Shown here piece after piece: positions 52,505 to 60,630 of a stretch of 64,000 bases of DNA. Origin of the DNA: Flavobacterium araucananum (GTDB lineage Bacteria > Bacteroidota > Bacteroidia > Flavobacteriales > Flavobacteriaceae); contig NZ_MUGS01000006.1 in NCBI RefSeq assembly GCF_002222055.1, forward strand, positions 148,701 to 212,700. Direction: 5' to 3'. The position numbers were made by a program, and so were the translations under genes. Positions within the stretch are counted from its first letter, which is position 1, and each line of letters begins with the position of its first letter. Below the pieces are notes generated by a model. That model did no database searches. It worked only from the letters and a program-made list of their open reading frames with translations, and was not told the origin of the DNA.

Positions 52505-52542
52505 GCTTTGAACCTTTGCCACTCAGAACCTTTGAACCTTTC
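52505..52542. repeat. Right inverted arm beside four-helix-bundle gene
   Basis: GCTTTGAACCTTTGCCACTC then AGAACCTTTGAACCTTT. It is the inverse partner of 52036-52072 and also resembles the arms at 59077-59214. Confidence 0.7.
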
Positions 52543-52544
52543 CT

Positions 52545-53084
52545 CTAATTCCAATTCTCTTCAAAACCAAAATCTTCAAAGCTGTCGTCTCCTTCAAACA
52601 TATCAAGATCGTCTTCGTCAAGATCATCTTCAAATTCGCCGTAGATATCGTCATGCATATCTGCTTCAAAGCTTTTTTCGCTGGCTTCGTCGGGCATTTC
52701 TCCGTGAGAGAATAGAGTTTCCGGGTAAGGAACTCCTGCGATTTGATCTTCAATAGCAGCCAATTCTACTAAGAATGTCCACATATTGATAAAATCATAC
52801 ACATATATAATTTTAGTATTTTGTTCGTCTAAGAGATCCGATAATTTATAATCGCTCATGGTTCTTTGTTCTCCCGGAACGTCGCCAGTATCAAAAAGTG
52901 CAATTTCATCTTCCTGATTCCAAGTTTCATCGCAGGTATAAAACGAAGCTACTTCCATTCCGTCAAAACCAAAAGCGTTGAAGATCGCATTGTGTAAATC
53001 CTCAAGAGTATCGTCTTCAAGAATAGCAATGTCTCTAAAAATATCTTCTTCGGCGTCTAGAATTACTCTAAATTTATAAACCAT
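52545..53084 (-). CDS. Plasmid pRiA4b Orf3-like protein with acidic tail
   Basis: 179 residues. VYKFRVILDAEEDIFRDIAI and TLEDLHNAIFNAFGFDGMEVASFY fit the pRiA4b Orf3-like fold, and LLDEQNTKIIYVYDFINMW is the central motif. The last 45 residues are almost all Asp, Glu and Phe. The biochemical role is not known for this family. Single gene. Confidence 0.8.
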   Translation of the reverse strand: MVYKFRVILDAEEDIFRDIAILEDDTLEDLHNAIFNAFGFDGMEVASFYTCDETWNQEDEIALFDTGDVPGEQRTMSDYKLSDLLDEQNTKIIYVYDFINMWTFLVELAAIEDQIAGVPYPETLFSHGEMPDEASEKSFEADMHDDIYGEFEDDLDEDDLDMFEGDDSFEDFGFEENWN

Positions 53085-53172
53085 AATCTTTGTTTTTATT
53101 GAGAGGTCAAAGGTAAAATATAAATAATGATTTACGAATTGTGAAGGGCGATTTGTTGAAAAGATTTTTTTG

Positions 53173-53772
53173 TCATTTTCCCACCAGTCGTTTTCTGATT
53201 TTGTGATAGTGTTTATGGTAGGTACTATGGCTTGGATAACTTCGACTTGAAGTCATATTATTGAAAATTACTGCTGTTACAAATAGAATCAATACACCAT
53301 CTAAAACAGGAGAAAGCACATACATATATCCTAAATCTTTTATTTGAGCAGAACCTGTAACCGCTATTAGCGCCGTAGCTCCTCCGGGAGGATGAAGGGT
53401 TTTGGTAATTTGCATGAATATAATCGAAAGAGAAACAGCCAAAGGTGCGGACAGCCAAACAATATCCGGAATTAATTTGTTGATGGTAACACCAATAATG
53501 GCCGAAATTACGTGACCGCCAATTAAATTACGAGGTTGCGAGAACGGACTTTGAATGATTCCGTAAACTAATACGCTCGAGGCTCCAAAGGAACCTATTA
53601 AAAAAACAATATCGCTACCCGAAAAGCGGATGGATTCCAGATAAGACAAAATTCCAATACCAACAAACGATCCTGTAAACGACCAAAAATGTTCTTTGAA
53701 ATCTATTAGAGTTTCTTTGTAAAGGATGTAACGCGTTTTTCTATAGCTTCTTTTTATTTTTTGAACTTGCAT
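53173..53772 (-). CDS. HPP family membrane protein
   Basis: 199 residues with four membrane helices between about 32 and 170. The HPP-type motif is HPPGGATALIAVTGS (about 126-140), and SFGASSVLVYGIIQSPFSQPRNLIGGH is the other conserved part. HPP proteins are linked to nitrite transport in cyanobacteria and chloroplasts. Here it starts 4 bp after a ClC gene, so an anion-related role with that channel is plausible. Confidence 0.88.
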   Translation of the reverse strand: MQVQKIKRSYRKTRYILYKETLIDFKEHFWSFTGSFVGIGILSYLESIRFSGSDIVFLIGSFGASSVLVYGIIQSPFSQPRNLIGGHVISAIIGVTINKLIPDIVWLSAPLAVSLSIIFMQITKTLHPPGGATALIAVTGSAQIKDLGYMYVLSPVLDGVLILFVTAVIFNNMTSSRSYPSHSTYHKHYHKIRKRLVGK

Positions 53773-53776
53773 TTTT

Positions 53777-55057
53777 TTATTTTAACAAACTTGGCGAATA
53801 AGAGTAAACAGTATAAGGATAGATCATTTTTGCGGTATATTTTGAGATTAAGCAAACCACCAAAATGGGTAAAAACAAGGTATAATCATTGGTAAGTCCG
53901 CAAACTAAAAATATGGCTGTAAAAGGCGCATGAATACTGGCACTTAAAACAGCTGCCATCCCGATAATCATAAAGTTAACCGGAATTACATCTACATGAA
54001 AAAAGGTATTTAAAAATGAGGCCAACAATAATCCTAAAAAAGCACCAATAAAAAGGCTGGGTGCAAAAACACCACCATCGCCTCCAGAGGCTAATGTTAT
54101 TGAGGTTACAATTGGTTTGAGAAGTAAAACCCCAATAAAAGTAAAAGCCAGTGTGAGCGTTAACGGAATTTGATTTTGACTACCAAAAATCCCTTTTATA
54201 GCATGATAACCTTCGCCATATAATTGCGGGAAAACAAATAAGGAAACGCTCAAAACTACTGAACCAATTAAGATTTTATAGTAATGTGTATCGATTTTAC
54301 CAAATTGAGATTTAAAAAATAACACGCAACGTGTTAGATATACCGAGTTTATTCCTGCCAGGATACCCAAAAGAATAAAATACGGGATCGCCTTAAGATG
54401 CCAGGTTGTAATTGAAACGGCAAACAACGGTTCTTCTTTTAAAATAGTAAGTAAACCATAAGCAACAGAAACTGCAATTATATTCGAAATGACAAAAGCA
54501 CGGGTAACTTTTCTGGAAATTACCTCGAGAGCAAATAAAACTCCTGCAATCGGGCTACTGAATAATGCTGTAACACCTGCTGCAACACCAGCACAAATAA
54601 GTTCGGTTTTGTATTTTCGAAATACATTTTCTTTTTGTTGCGCAACAGATCCAATGGTCGCGGTGGCAACAACGGTCGAAACCTCAATTCCTGTCGAACC
54701 TCCAAAAGCTACAGTCAATAAACCGTTTATAAAGTGTGATGGAATTTTGTATGAGGGTAAATTTTTTGAAGTTGATTTTGTGCTTTCAAAAACCTCTTTG
54801 ATTCCTTTGTTTTCTTTTTTCTTAAAAAGGTATTGCCTTAGAAAGTAAATGACAGATAATCCGAAAGCCGGGAAAATGATATAAAAAATTGGATTTACGG
54901 AGACTTCATGAAAAAAGATTTCTTCGTAATATTCTGTTATTTTTTTGAGTGAGATTCCTAAAAAGGCAGAAAGAAAGCCAATTAAAACAGAAACAATAAC
55001 TAATTTTTGAAGGACAATAAATTGATGATTTTTTTTGATTTTCGCCATTTTGTTCAT
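53777..55057 (-). CDS. ClC-type chloride channel/antiporter
   Basis: 426 residues with about 11 helices. Selectivity segments are readable: FGGSTGIEVSTVV (118-130) with the probable gating Glu125, and GGDGGVFAPSLFIGAF, the counterpart of the GxFxP loop. The usual proton Glu cannot be placed with certainty, so channel versus exchanger is open. The start at 55057 may instead be Met4. Operon with the HPP protein. Confidence 0.92.
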   Translation of the reverse strand: MNKMAKIKKNHQFIVLQKLVIVSVLIGFLSAFLGISLKKITEYYEEIFFHEVSVNPIFYIIFPAFGLSVIYFLRQYLFKKKENKGIKEVFESTKSTSKNLPSYKIPSHFINGLLTVAFGGSTGIEVSTVVATATIGSVAQQKENVFRKYKTELICAGVAAGVTALFSSPIAGVLFALEVISRKVTRAFVISNIIAVSVAYGLLTILKEEPLFAVSITTWHLKAIPYFILLGILAGINSVYLTRCVLFFKSQFGKIDTHYYKILIGSVVLSVSLFVFPQLYGEGYHAIKGIFGSQNQIPLTLTLAFTFIGVLLLKPIVTSITLASGGDGGVFAPSLFIGAFLGLLLASFLNTFFHVDVIPVNFMIIGMAAVLSASIHAPFTAIFLVCGLTNDYTLFLPILVVCLISKYTAKMIYPYTVYSYSPSLLK

Positions 55058-55191
55058 CAGATGTGGATTTTTTGGAATTGCATTTTTTTTATGCGGATTA
55101 CAAAATTAAGAATCAAATTCGGTTTTTTATAGAAAAAACGCAATATAATGTGTTAAAACTGATAAAAACAGGAAAATTCTTTCAGTTGGTT

Positions 55192-55308
55192 TTTGCCGCA
55201 AAGGCATTAAGTCGCGAAGGTTTTTCTCATTTTATGTCATTATGACAAATTGGACGTTTAATCATTTAGTTTAAAAAAAACTTGGCGTCTTAGTGCCTTC
55301 GTGGCAAA
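55192..55308. repeat. Inverted repeat TTTGCCGCAAAGGCATTAAG / ...GTGGCAAA
   Basis: Arms 55192-55225 and 55276-55308 match at most positions when inverted (TTTGCC, AAGGCA, TAAG, CGC blocks conserved). It fills most of the 254-bp gap upstream of the ClC gene; no gene is seen in this gap. Confidence 0.75.
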
Positions 55309-55311
55309 CAA

Positions 55312-55701
55312 TTATCGCTCATAAAACTCAATAGGCAACAAATCGGGATCAGCAATAAATGTAAATCGCTTTTGGGTAGTTTCATCAATTCTAATAGGTT
55401 CAGATTCAATTTTTTTTGTATTTAAAAAGGCTATTGTTTCTTCCAGATTAATTACTTCAAAAGCCAAATGACGCAAACCAACGGCTTCAGGTCTTGAAGG
55501 GCGCTGTGGCGGATTGGGGAACGAAAATAATTCGACGATGTAAGTACCGTTTAAAGCCAAATCTAGTTTATAGGACTGGCGTTCTTCCCGATAGATTTCC
55601 CTGATAATTGTTAGACCCAAAACTTCGGTATAAAAAGTTTTAGATTTTTGATAATCAGAGCATAAGATGGCAATATGATGAACTTTGTTTAAGGTAAGCA
55701 T
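55312..55701 (-). CDS. VOC-superfamily (glyoxalase-like) protein
   Basis: 129 residues made of two beta-alpha-beta-beta-beta modules: KVHHIAILCSDYQKSKTFYTEVLG (6-29) and VGLRHLAFEVINLEETIAFL, ending PDLLPIEFYER. Potential metal ligands are His9, Glu58, His77 and Glu127. It looks like the YaeR/GloA2-type group. Substrate unknown. It follows the acetyltransferase gene by 3 bp. Confidence 0.88.
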   Translation of the reverse strand: MLTLNKVHHIAILCSDYQKSKTFYTEVLGLTIIREIYREERQSYKLDLALNGTYIVELFSFPNPPQRPSRPEAVGLRHLAFEVINLEETIAFLNTKKIESEPIRIDETTQKRFTFIADPDLLPIEFYER

Positions 55702-55704
55702 TGT

Positions 55705-56277
55705 TTATTTTGATTCAGGTTCCTGATTTAATTTTCGAATTACTTTTGCCGGATTTCCTACGGCTAATGAATTGTCCGGAATGTTTTTTGTTACAACAGA
55801 TCCTGCGCCAATAACACACCCTTTTCCTATAGTTACACCGGGACAAATTACAGAATTTCCGCCAATCCAGCAATCGTCACCAATAGAAATTGGTAAGGCA
55901 CTTTCGAGTGTTTTTCTTAATTCGGCATCAAGTGGATGAGTTGCGGTGTAAATTTGAACATTTGGAGCAAAAAAAACATTAGATCCAATATGTACAGGTG
56001 CGCAATCTAAAACCACACAATTTACATTAAAATAAACATTGTCACCGCAAGAAATATTATAACCATAATCGCAATGAAAGGGAGGTTCGATATAAAAACT
56101 CTTGCCTGTATTTGGAATTAATTCGGCCAAAATTTCTTTTGCTTTTTTTGTCAAACGATATTCAGTTACGTTCAAACGGTGTAATAAGTTTTTAGCTTTT
56201 CTGCGTTCTTTTACTAAAACGGCATCGCCCGCAAGATAATATTCTCCTGCAATCATCTTTTCTTTTTCGGTCTTCAT
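55705..56277 (-). CDS. Maltose O-acetyltransferase-like sugar acetyltransferase
   Basis: 190 residues, a left-handed beta-helix enzyme using acetyl-CoA. The N-terminal Mac domain (EKMIAGEYYLAGDAVLVKER) precedes hexapeptide repeats: CGDNVYFNVNCVVLDCAPVHIG, then IGDDCWIGGNSVICPGVTIG and GCVIGAGSVVTKNIP. Catalytic His is in YTATHPLDAE. This is the Maa/LacA/NodL group; acceptor sugar not readable. Operon with the VOC gene and 34 bp after DinB. Confidence 0.92.
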   Translation of the reverse strand: MKTEKEKMIAGEYYLAGDAVLVKERRKAKNLLHRLNVTEYRLTKKAKEILAELIPNTGKSFYIEPPFHCDYGYNISCGDNVYFNVNCVVLDCAPVHIGSNVFFAPNVQIYTATHPLDAELRKTLESALPISIGDDCWIGGNSVICPGVTIGKGCVIGAGSVVTKNIPDNSLAVGNPAKVIRKLNQEPESK

Positions 56278-56311
56278 AATTGTTTTTATGTTTTAGGCAA
56301 TTTTTTATGCC

Positions 56312-56770
56312 TTAAAGTAATTTTTTCAAAATAACAATTTGCCCTAAATGATATACATCATGCTGAATGATTCCGTGAATATCTTCATAAAAATTATGAT
56401 TATTGTTTTGATCTATTTTCTCGAAATCAGCATCATTAAAATCACTCAGACAGGCACTCCACAATTCCTGAGATTTTGCCAGACTTTGCAGAGATTGTTC
56501 CCATGCTGCTTCAGAGGAATCCAGAATGGGTACAAAATAATTATGATCCGGAGTAATTACAGTTTCTCCCAGAACACGTCTTAAAATATTTCTTCGCCAT
56601 TGTATCAAATGATTGACAATCTCCCAAATCGTATTTAGATTTGGATTTATCTTTCGGTAAGCCTGCTCTGCACTTACATTTTCTAAGGTATGTGCCAAAG
56701 TAACCTCCAGCCACGGATTTCCATTATATATGGATTGATATAAATTTGAAACTCTTTTGCTTTCTGACAT
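56312..56770 (-). CDS. DinB-family protein
   Basis: 152 residues forming a four-helix bundle. The metal-binding His triad is His54 (IVNHLIQWR), His137 and His141 (IIQHDVYHLGQI). Family members include thiol-dependent transferases, but many have no assigned reaction. It heads a leftward three-gene set with the acetyltransferase and VOC protein. Confidence 0.88.
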   Translation of the reverse strand: MSESKRVSNLYQSIYNGNPWLEVTLAHTLENVSAEQAYRKINPNLNTIWEIVNHLIQWRRNILRRVLGETVITPDHNYFVPILDSSEAAWEQSLQSLAKSQELWSACLSDFNDADFEKIDQNNNHNFYEDIHGIIQHDVYHLGQIVILKKLL

Positions 56771-56881
56771 AATCGATAGTTTTTAAAACTTAAAAGCTAA
56801 GATACAAATAAGTCATTTACAACTCATCCTCGAAATTCTACAATTGGGTTATTTAATATTTTTTAACAAAAACTGTTAAAA

Positions 56882-56889
56882 TATATTTG
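56882..56889 (+). promoter_or_regulatory. -7 element of TonB-receptor gene
   Basis: TATATTTG fits TAnnTTTG, 20 bp before the start codon. Confidence 0.6.
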
Positions 56890-56909
56890 CAGTATCAAAA
56901 TCGAAAACC

Positions 56910-59075
56910 ATGACAACCAAATTACTTTTTACAATTACCTTTTTATTTTTTACCGCATTTATTTTTGCTCAAAATACCATTTCCGGCAAAGTTACAGATC
57001 AAAAAGGAAAACCGGTTCCGGGTGCTAATATTTATTTAGACGGAACTTATGACGGAGCGACAAGTTCTGAAACAGGAGATTTTTCTTTTGAAACTACCAC
57101 AACAGGAAATCAGACTTTAGTAGTGAGTTTTTTATTGTTTGAAACTTTCAAAAAAGAAATTGATATTACGAATTTCAAAGACCAAACGATAAAACTAAGA
57201 GAAAACGTAAATGCGCTTGATGCTGTTGTTATTACCGCAGGAACATTAGAATCTGGTGACAAAGCGAGAGTTTCAGTTTTAAAACCTTTAGATATTGTTA
57301 CAACTGCCGGATCTGCCGGAAATATTATTGCAGCTTTGCAAACTTTACCCGGTACACAAACTGTGGGCGAAGACGGACGTTTGTTTGTTCGTGGTGGTGA
57401 AGCCAGCGAAACTCAGACTTTTGTTGATGGGCTTCGTGTAGCGCAACCTTATGGAGCGACAACGAACAACTTGCCAACCCGAAGCAGATTTTCGCCTTTT
57501 TTGTTTAGCGGAATTGCTTTTTCGACCGGAGGATATTCAGCAGAATATGGCGAAGCTTTGTCTAGTGTTTTATTACTGAATACACAAGATGAACCAGACC
57601 AGAATAAAACAGATATTTCCTTAATGACTGTAGGTTTAGGAGTAGGGAATACGCAAAAATGGAAAAAAAGTTCTTTTAGCGTTAATACCAGTTATGTTAA
57701 TCTGGCACCTTATCAGGCTGTAATTCCTCAAAATTTAGATTGGAATAATCCTTATCAATCTTTGGGTGGCGAGGCTGTTTATCGCTATCATTTTGAAAGA
57801 GGAACTTTTAAATTGTATGCTGCCTTTGATGCTGAAAAATTCGATTTAAACCAAAAAAATGTAAATTTCGTTGATCCGATACGAACAGATTTAAACAATA
57901 ATAATTTTTATTTGAATGCCTCTTACAAAGGAGATTTCGGAACCGGCTGGCAACTTACCACAGGAATTAGTTACGGTTACAGCAACAACAAAATCAAATA
58001 TGATATCAATGATATCGATAGTAACGAAAATGCAGCACAACTGAAATTGAAGTTAAGAAAAAATTTCTCTAATTATTTTAAATTGTCTTTTGGAGCCGAT
58101 TATTTCATTACTAAATTCAATGAAAATTTTGATGATAATATTTCGATAAAAACAGCAAATGGTTACGATTCTAATATCGCAGCTTTTTATACAGAAGGTG
58201 ATATCCTGTTCTCTAAAAATCTGGCAGCAAAAGTAGGTTTAAGACTTTCGAATAATAGTTTATTGAATGAAACTAATATTGCACCAAGAGCTTCACTTGC
58301 TTATAAGATTTCTAAAAGCAGTCAGTTTTCATTTGCGTATGGAGACTTTAGTCAGACTCCCGTGGTTGATTATATTAAATATTCTAAATACCATCAGTTT
58401 GAGAGTGAAAAAGCAAGACATTATATCCTGAATTATCAATTTACAAAACCAGGACAAACTTTTAGGGCAGAGGCTTATTATAAAGATTACAGCAATTTGG
58501 TTCAATACAATACAAGAGACATTCAATACAATTCGGTTTTTAATAATAACGGTTCAGGATATGCAAAAGGATTGGATTTATTTTGGAGAGACAACAATTT
58601 GTATAAAAACTTAGAATATTGGATTTCATACTCCTATATAGATTCTGAAAGACAATACAAGAATTTTCCAACCATGGCAACTCCTAATTTTGTCGCCAAT
58701 CATAGTTTGTCGATCGTAACCAAGTATTTTATTACAGATTGGAAATCGCAAATAGGTTTTACCAACAGTTACAGTTCAGGACGCCCGTACAATGATCCAA
58801 ACCAGACGCAATTCATGAATGGAAAAACAAAATCGTACAATAGTTTGAGTTTTAACTGGGCCTATTTATTAACGACACAAAAAATCTTGTATTTCTCTGT
58901 TTCAAATGTATTAGGTAGCCAAAATGTTTACGGATACGATTATGCAAAACTACCGGATGCAAACGGTGTTTATAACAGACAAGCCGTGGTACCAAACGCA
59001 GACAGATTTTTCTTCGTAGGTTTCTTCTGGACAATTAGTCAGAATAAAAAGGAGAATCAATTGAAGAACTTATAA
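56910..59075 (+). CDS. TonB-dependent receptor with carboxypeptidase-like N-domain
   Basis: 721 residues. Signal peptide ends FIFAQ. A carboxypeptidase-regulatory-like domain (NTISGKVTDQKGKPVPGANI, about 22-95) is followed by a TonB box region (ALDAVVITAG), a plug (AALQTLPGTQTVGEDGRLFVRGGEA) and a barrel. Shorter than SusC and with no SusD partner, so probably not a glycan importer. Cargo may be iron complex, peptide or vitamin; nothing in the sequence decides this. Followed by DUF2141 and TPR-like genes. Confidence 0.9.
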   Translation: MTTKLLFTITFLFFTAFIFAQNTISGKVTDQKGKPVPGANIYLDGTYDGATSSETGDFSFETTTTGNQTLVVSFLLFETFKKEIDITNFKDQTIKLRENVNALDAVVITAGTLESGDKARVSVLKPLDIVTTAGSAGNIIAALQTLPGTQTVGEDGRLFVRGGEASETQTFVDGLRVAQPYGATTNNLPTRSRFSPFLFSGIAFSTGGYSAEYGEALSSVLLLNTQDEPDQNKTDISLMTVGLGVGNTQKWKKSSFSVNTSYVNLAPYQAVIPQNLDWNNPYQSLGGEAVYRYHFERGTFKLYAAFDAEKFDLNQKNVNFVDPIRTDLNNNNFYLNASYKGDFGTGWQLTTGISYGYSNNKIKYDINDIDSNENAAQLKLKLRKNFSNYFKLSFGADYFITKFNENFDDNISIKTANGYDSNIAAFYTEGDILFSKNLAAKVGLRLSNNSLLNETNIAPRASLAYKISKSSQFSFAYGDFSQTPVVDYIKYSKYHQFESEKARHYILNYQFTKPGQTFRAEAYYKDYSNLVQYNTRDIQYNSVFNNNGSGYAKGLDLFWRDNNLYKNLEYWISYSYIDSERQYKNFPTMATPNFVANHSLSIVTKYFITDWKSQIGFTNSYSSGRPYNDPNQTQFMNGKTKSYNSLSFNWAYLLTTQKILYFSVSNVLGSQNVYGYDYAKLPDANGVYNRQAVVPNADRFFFVGFFWTISQNKKENQLKNL

Positions 59076-59076
59076 G

Positions 59077-59214
59077 AGGTTCAAAGGGACAAAGGTTCAA
59101 AGGTTCAAAGGGACATAGCAACAAAGCAACAAAGGCTTCTATAGAATAGTAAGAAATATTATGTGCCACTAAAGGAAAACCTTTGAACCTTTGCCTCTCA
59201 AAACCTTTGTACCT
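59077..59214. repeat. AAAGGTTCAAAGG inverted repeat without gene
   Basis: AGGTTCAAAGGGACAAAGG and neighbouring words (59077-59115) are inverted at 59181-59214 (CTTTGAACCTTTGCCTCTC onward). Same word family as 52036/52505, here with only about 65 bp between the arms. Confidence 0.75.
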
Positions 59215-59308
59215 AAAAAGAAACAATTCAGTCATCAAAATCAACAACTCAGTATCATTTAATTTTAAAACAATAAAAAGCAACATACTTTTGAAGTATA
59301 AATAATGA

Positions 59309-59375
59309 GCTACTAAGTTGTTAAGTCTCTCAGGCAATACGTTTAAAGACTTAAAACCTTAGCAACTCAGAACCT
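59309..59375. repeat. CTACTAAGTTGTTAAG inverted repeat
   Basis: GCTACTAAGTTGTTAAGTCT (from 59309) is loosely mirrored by AACCTTAGCAACTCAGAACC (59355-59374). Similar words occur at 41771-41800. With the previous element it fills the 329-bp gap; no gene is seen. Confidence 0.6.
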
Positions 59376-59404
59376 AAAAAAATTAACTTTTAAAAATAAA
59401 AACC

Positions 59405-59812
59405 ATGACCAAAATTATTACAATAATCACATTATTTATTTGCAGTCTGATATCTGCTCAAAAAGTAAATCTTACTGTTTCAGTTTCAGGCTTAAAAAAC
59501 AATACAGGAATTGTTAAAGTAGGCTTGTACAATTCAGATCAGACATTTCTTAACACTACTTATAAAAGTGTAGTGTCAGAGATTAAAAATAATCAAGCTA
59601 CCGTTACATTTATTGGGATTCCTGCAGGAGAATATGCAATATCGACGTATCACGACGAAAACAATAACGGGAAACTGGATAAAAACATGATGGGAATACC
59701 TTCTGAAGATTATGCAGCTTCAAACAATGCAAAAGGATTTATGGGGCCTCCTGCTTATAAAGATGCTAAATTTGTTATTGACAAAGATTCAAAAATTGAA
59801 ATTATATTATAA
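59405..59812 (+). CDS. DUF2141 secreted protein
   Basis: 135 residues. Signal peptide MTKIITIITLFICSLISAQ. The body is one transthyretin-like beta sandwich: NLTVSVSGLKNNTGIVKVGLYN, IPAGEYAISTYHDENNNGKLD and MMGIPSEDYAASNNAKG, the DUF2141 signature. DENNNGKLD resembles a calcium loop. Function unknown; often found with TonB receptors and LytTR systems in Flavobacteria. Confidence 0.9.
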   Translation: MTKIITIITLFICSLISAQKVNLTVSVSGLKNNTGIVKVGLYNSDQTFLNTTYKSVVSEIKNNQATVTFIGIPAGEYAISTYHDENNNGKLDKNMMGIPSEDYAASNNAKGFMGPPAYKDAKFVIDKDSKIEIIL

Positions 59813-59846
59813 TATCCCGTAGGATACAAGCATAAAAAATTAATTA

Positions 59847-59918
59847 AACACATAGCTATGTTTGTTAATGCAAGTGAAACGCCTTTTTGAGCTCACTAAT
59901 TCGATGTTTCTATGTGTT
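59847..59918. repeat. AACACATAG element, inverted relative of 8563-8696
   Basis: AACACATAG (59847-59855) and ATGTTTCTATGTGTT (59904-59918) bound a core CAAGTGAAACGCCTTTTT (59871-59888), identical to the inverse of 8593-8610. Confidence 0.75.
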
Positions 59919-59987
59919 AAAAAATAATTACGCTCAACAGTTATATAGTAACCAACAAATTAAAATAACCATTTAAATTATTTAAAA

Positions 59988-60611
59988 ATGAAAAAAATTA
60001 TCACTTTGATTGCATTATTTGTAGTAGTAATAAGCTCTGCACAAACACAATTTGAACAAGGAATGGGAAAAGCCTTCGGACTTTGGAAAGAAGGAAAAAA
60101 CACTGAAGCTTCGGCATTGTTTGAAAGAATTGCTGCGGCAGAAAAAACAAGTTATTTGCCTAATTACTATGTAGCTTTAATCAACACTACATCTGCATTT
60201 AGTGAAAAAGACAAAACAAAAGTCGATTTGTTATTGACAAAAGCACAGGACGCTCTTGATGTTGAGTTGATAAAAGATCAAAACAATGCGGAGTTGTATG
60301 CAATGCAGGCTTTGATTTACACTGCCTGGGTAGTTGCAGACCCGATGACAAACGGAATGAAATATTCGGCTAAAGTGATGGAAGCTTACGCTAAAGGAAA
60401 AGCAGTTGATCCCAACAATCCAAGAATCGTTTTTGGTGAAGCAGATTATCAGATAGGCGGTGCCAAATGGTCTGGTGTCGACACAAAACCATTGTGCGCA
60501 CAAGTTGATAAAGCTGTTGAACTTTTTGCTACTTTTAAACCGGCAACTCCTTTTTCGCCAAAATGGGGATTAGACAGGGCTCTGGAAATTCAAAAAAATT
60601 GCAAAAAATAA
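59988..60611 (+). CDS. Secreted TPR-like protein of unknown function
   Basis: 207 residues. Signal peptide MKKIITLIALFVVVISSAQ. The rest is helical with TPR-like pairs (KAFGLWKEGKNTEASALFERI, YVALINTTSAFSEKDK, AELYAMQALIYTAWV, KGKAVDPNNPRIVFGEADYQ). No enzyme motif. It is 19 bp before the LytS kinase gene and may be part of the same transcript. Confidence 0.65.
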   Translation: MKKIITLIALFVVVISSAQTQFEQGMGKAFGLWKEGKNTEASALFERIAAAEKTSYLPNYYVALINTTSAFSEKDKTKVDLLLTKAQDALDVELIKDQNNAELYAMQALIYTAWVVADPMTNGMKYSAKVMEAYAKGKAVDPNNPRIVFGEADYQIGGAKWSGVDTKPLCAQVDKAVELFATFKPATPFSPKWGLDRALEIQKNCKK

Positions 60612-60630
60612 TATATAAGCTAATAGTATA

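Noticed and set aside
55063-55245. 60-codon plus-strand frame upstream of the ClC gene
   Set aside because: It runs into the repeat at 55192 and matches no family; treated as chance.
59077-59214. Possible CRISPR-like array (repeated AAAGGTTC words)
   Set aside because: Spacing is irregular, no distinct spacers, and the units are inverted rather than direct repeats; no cas genes.
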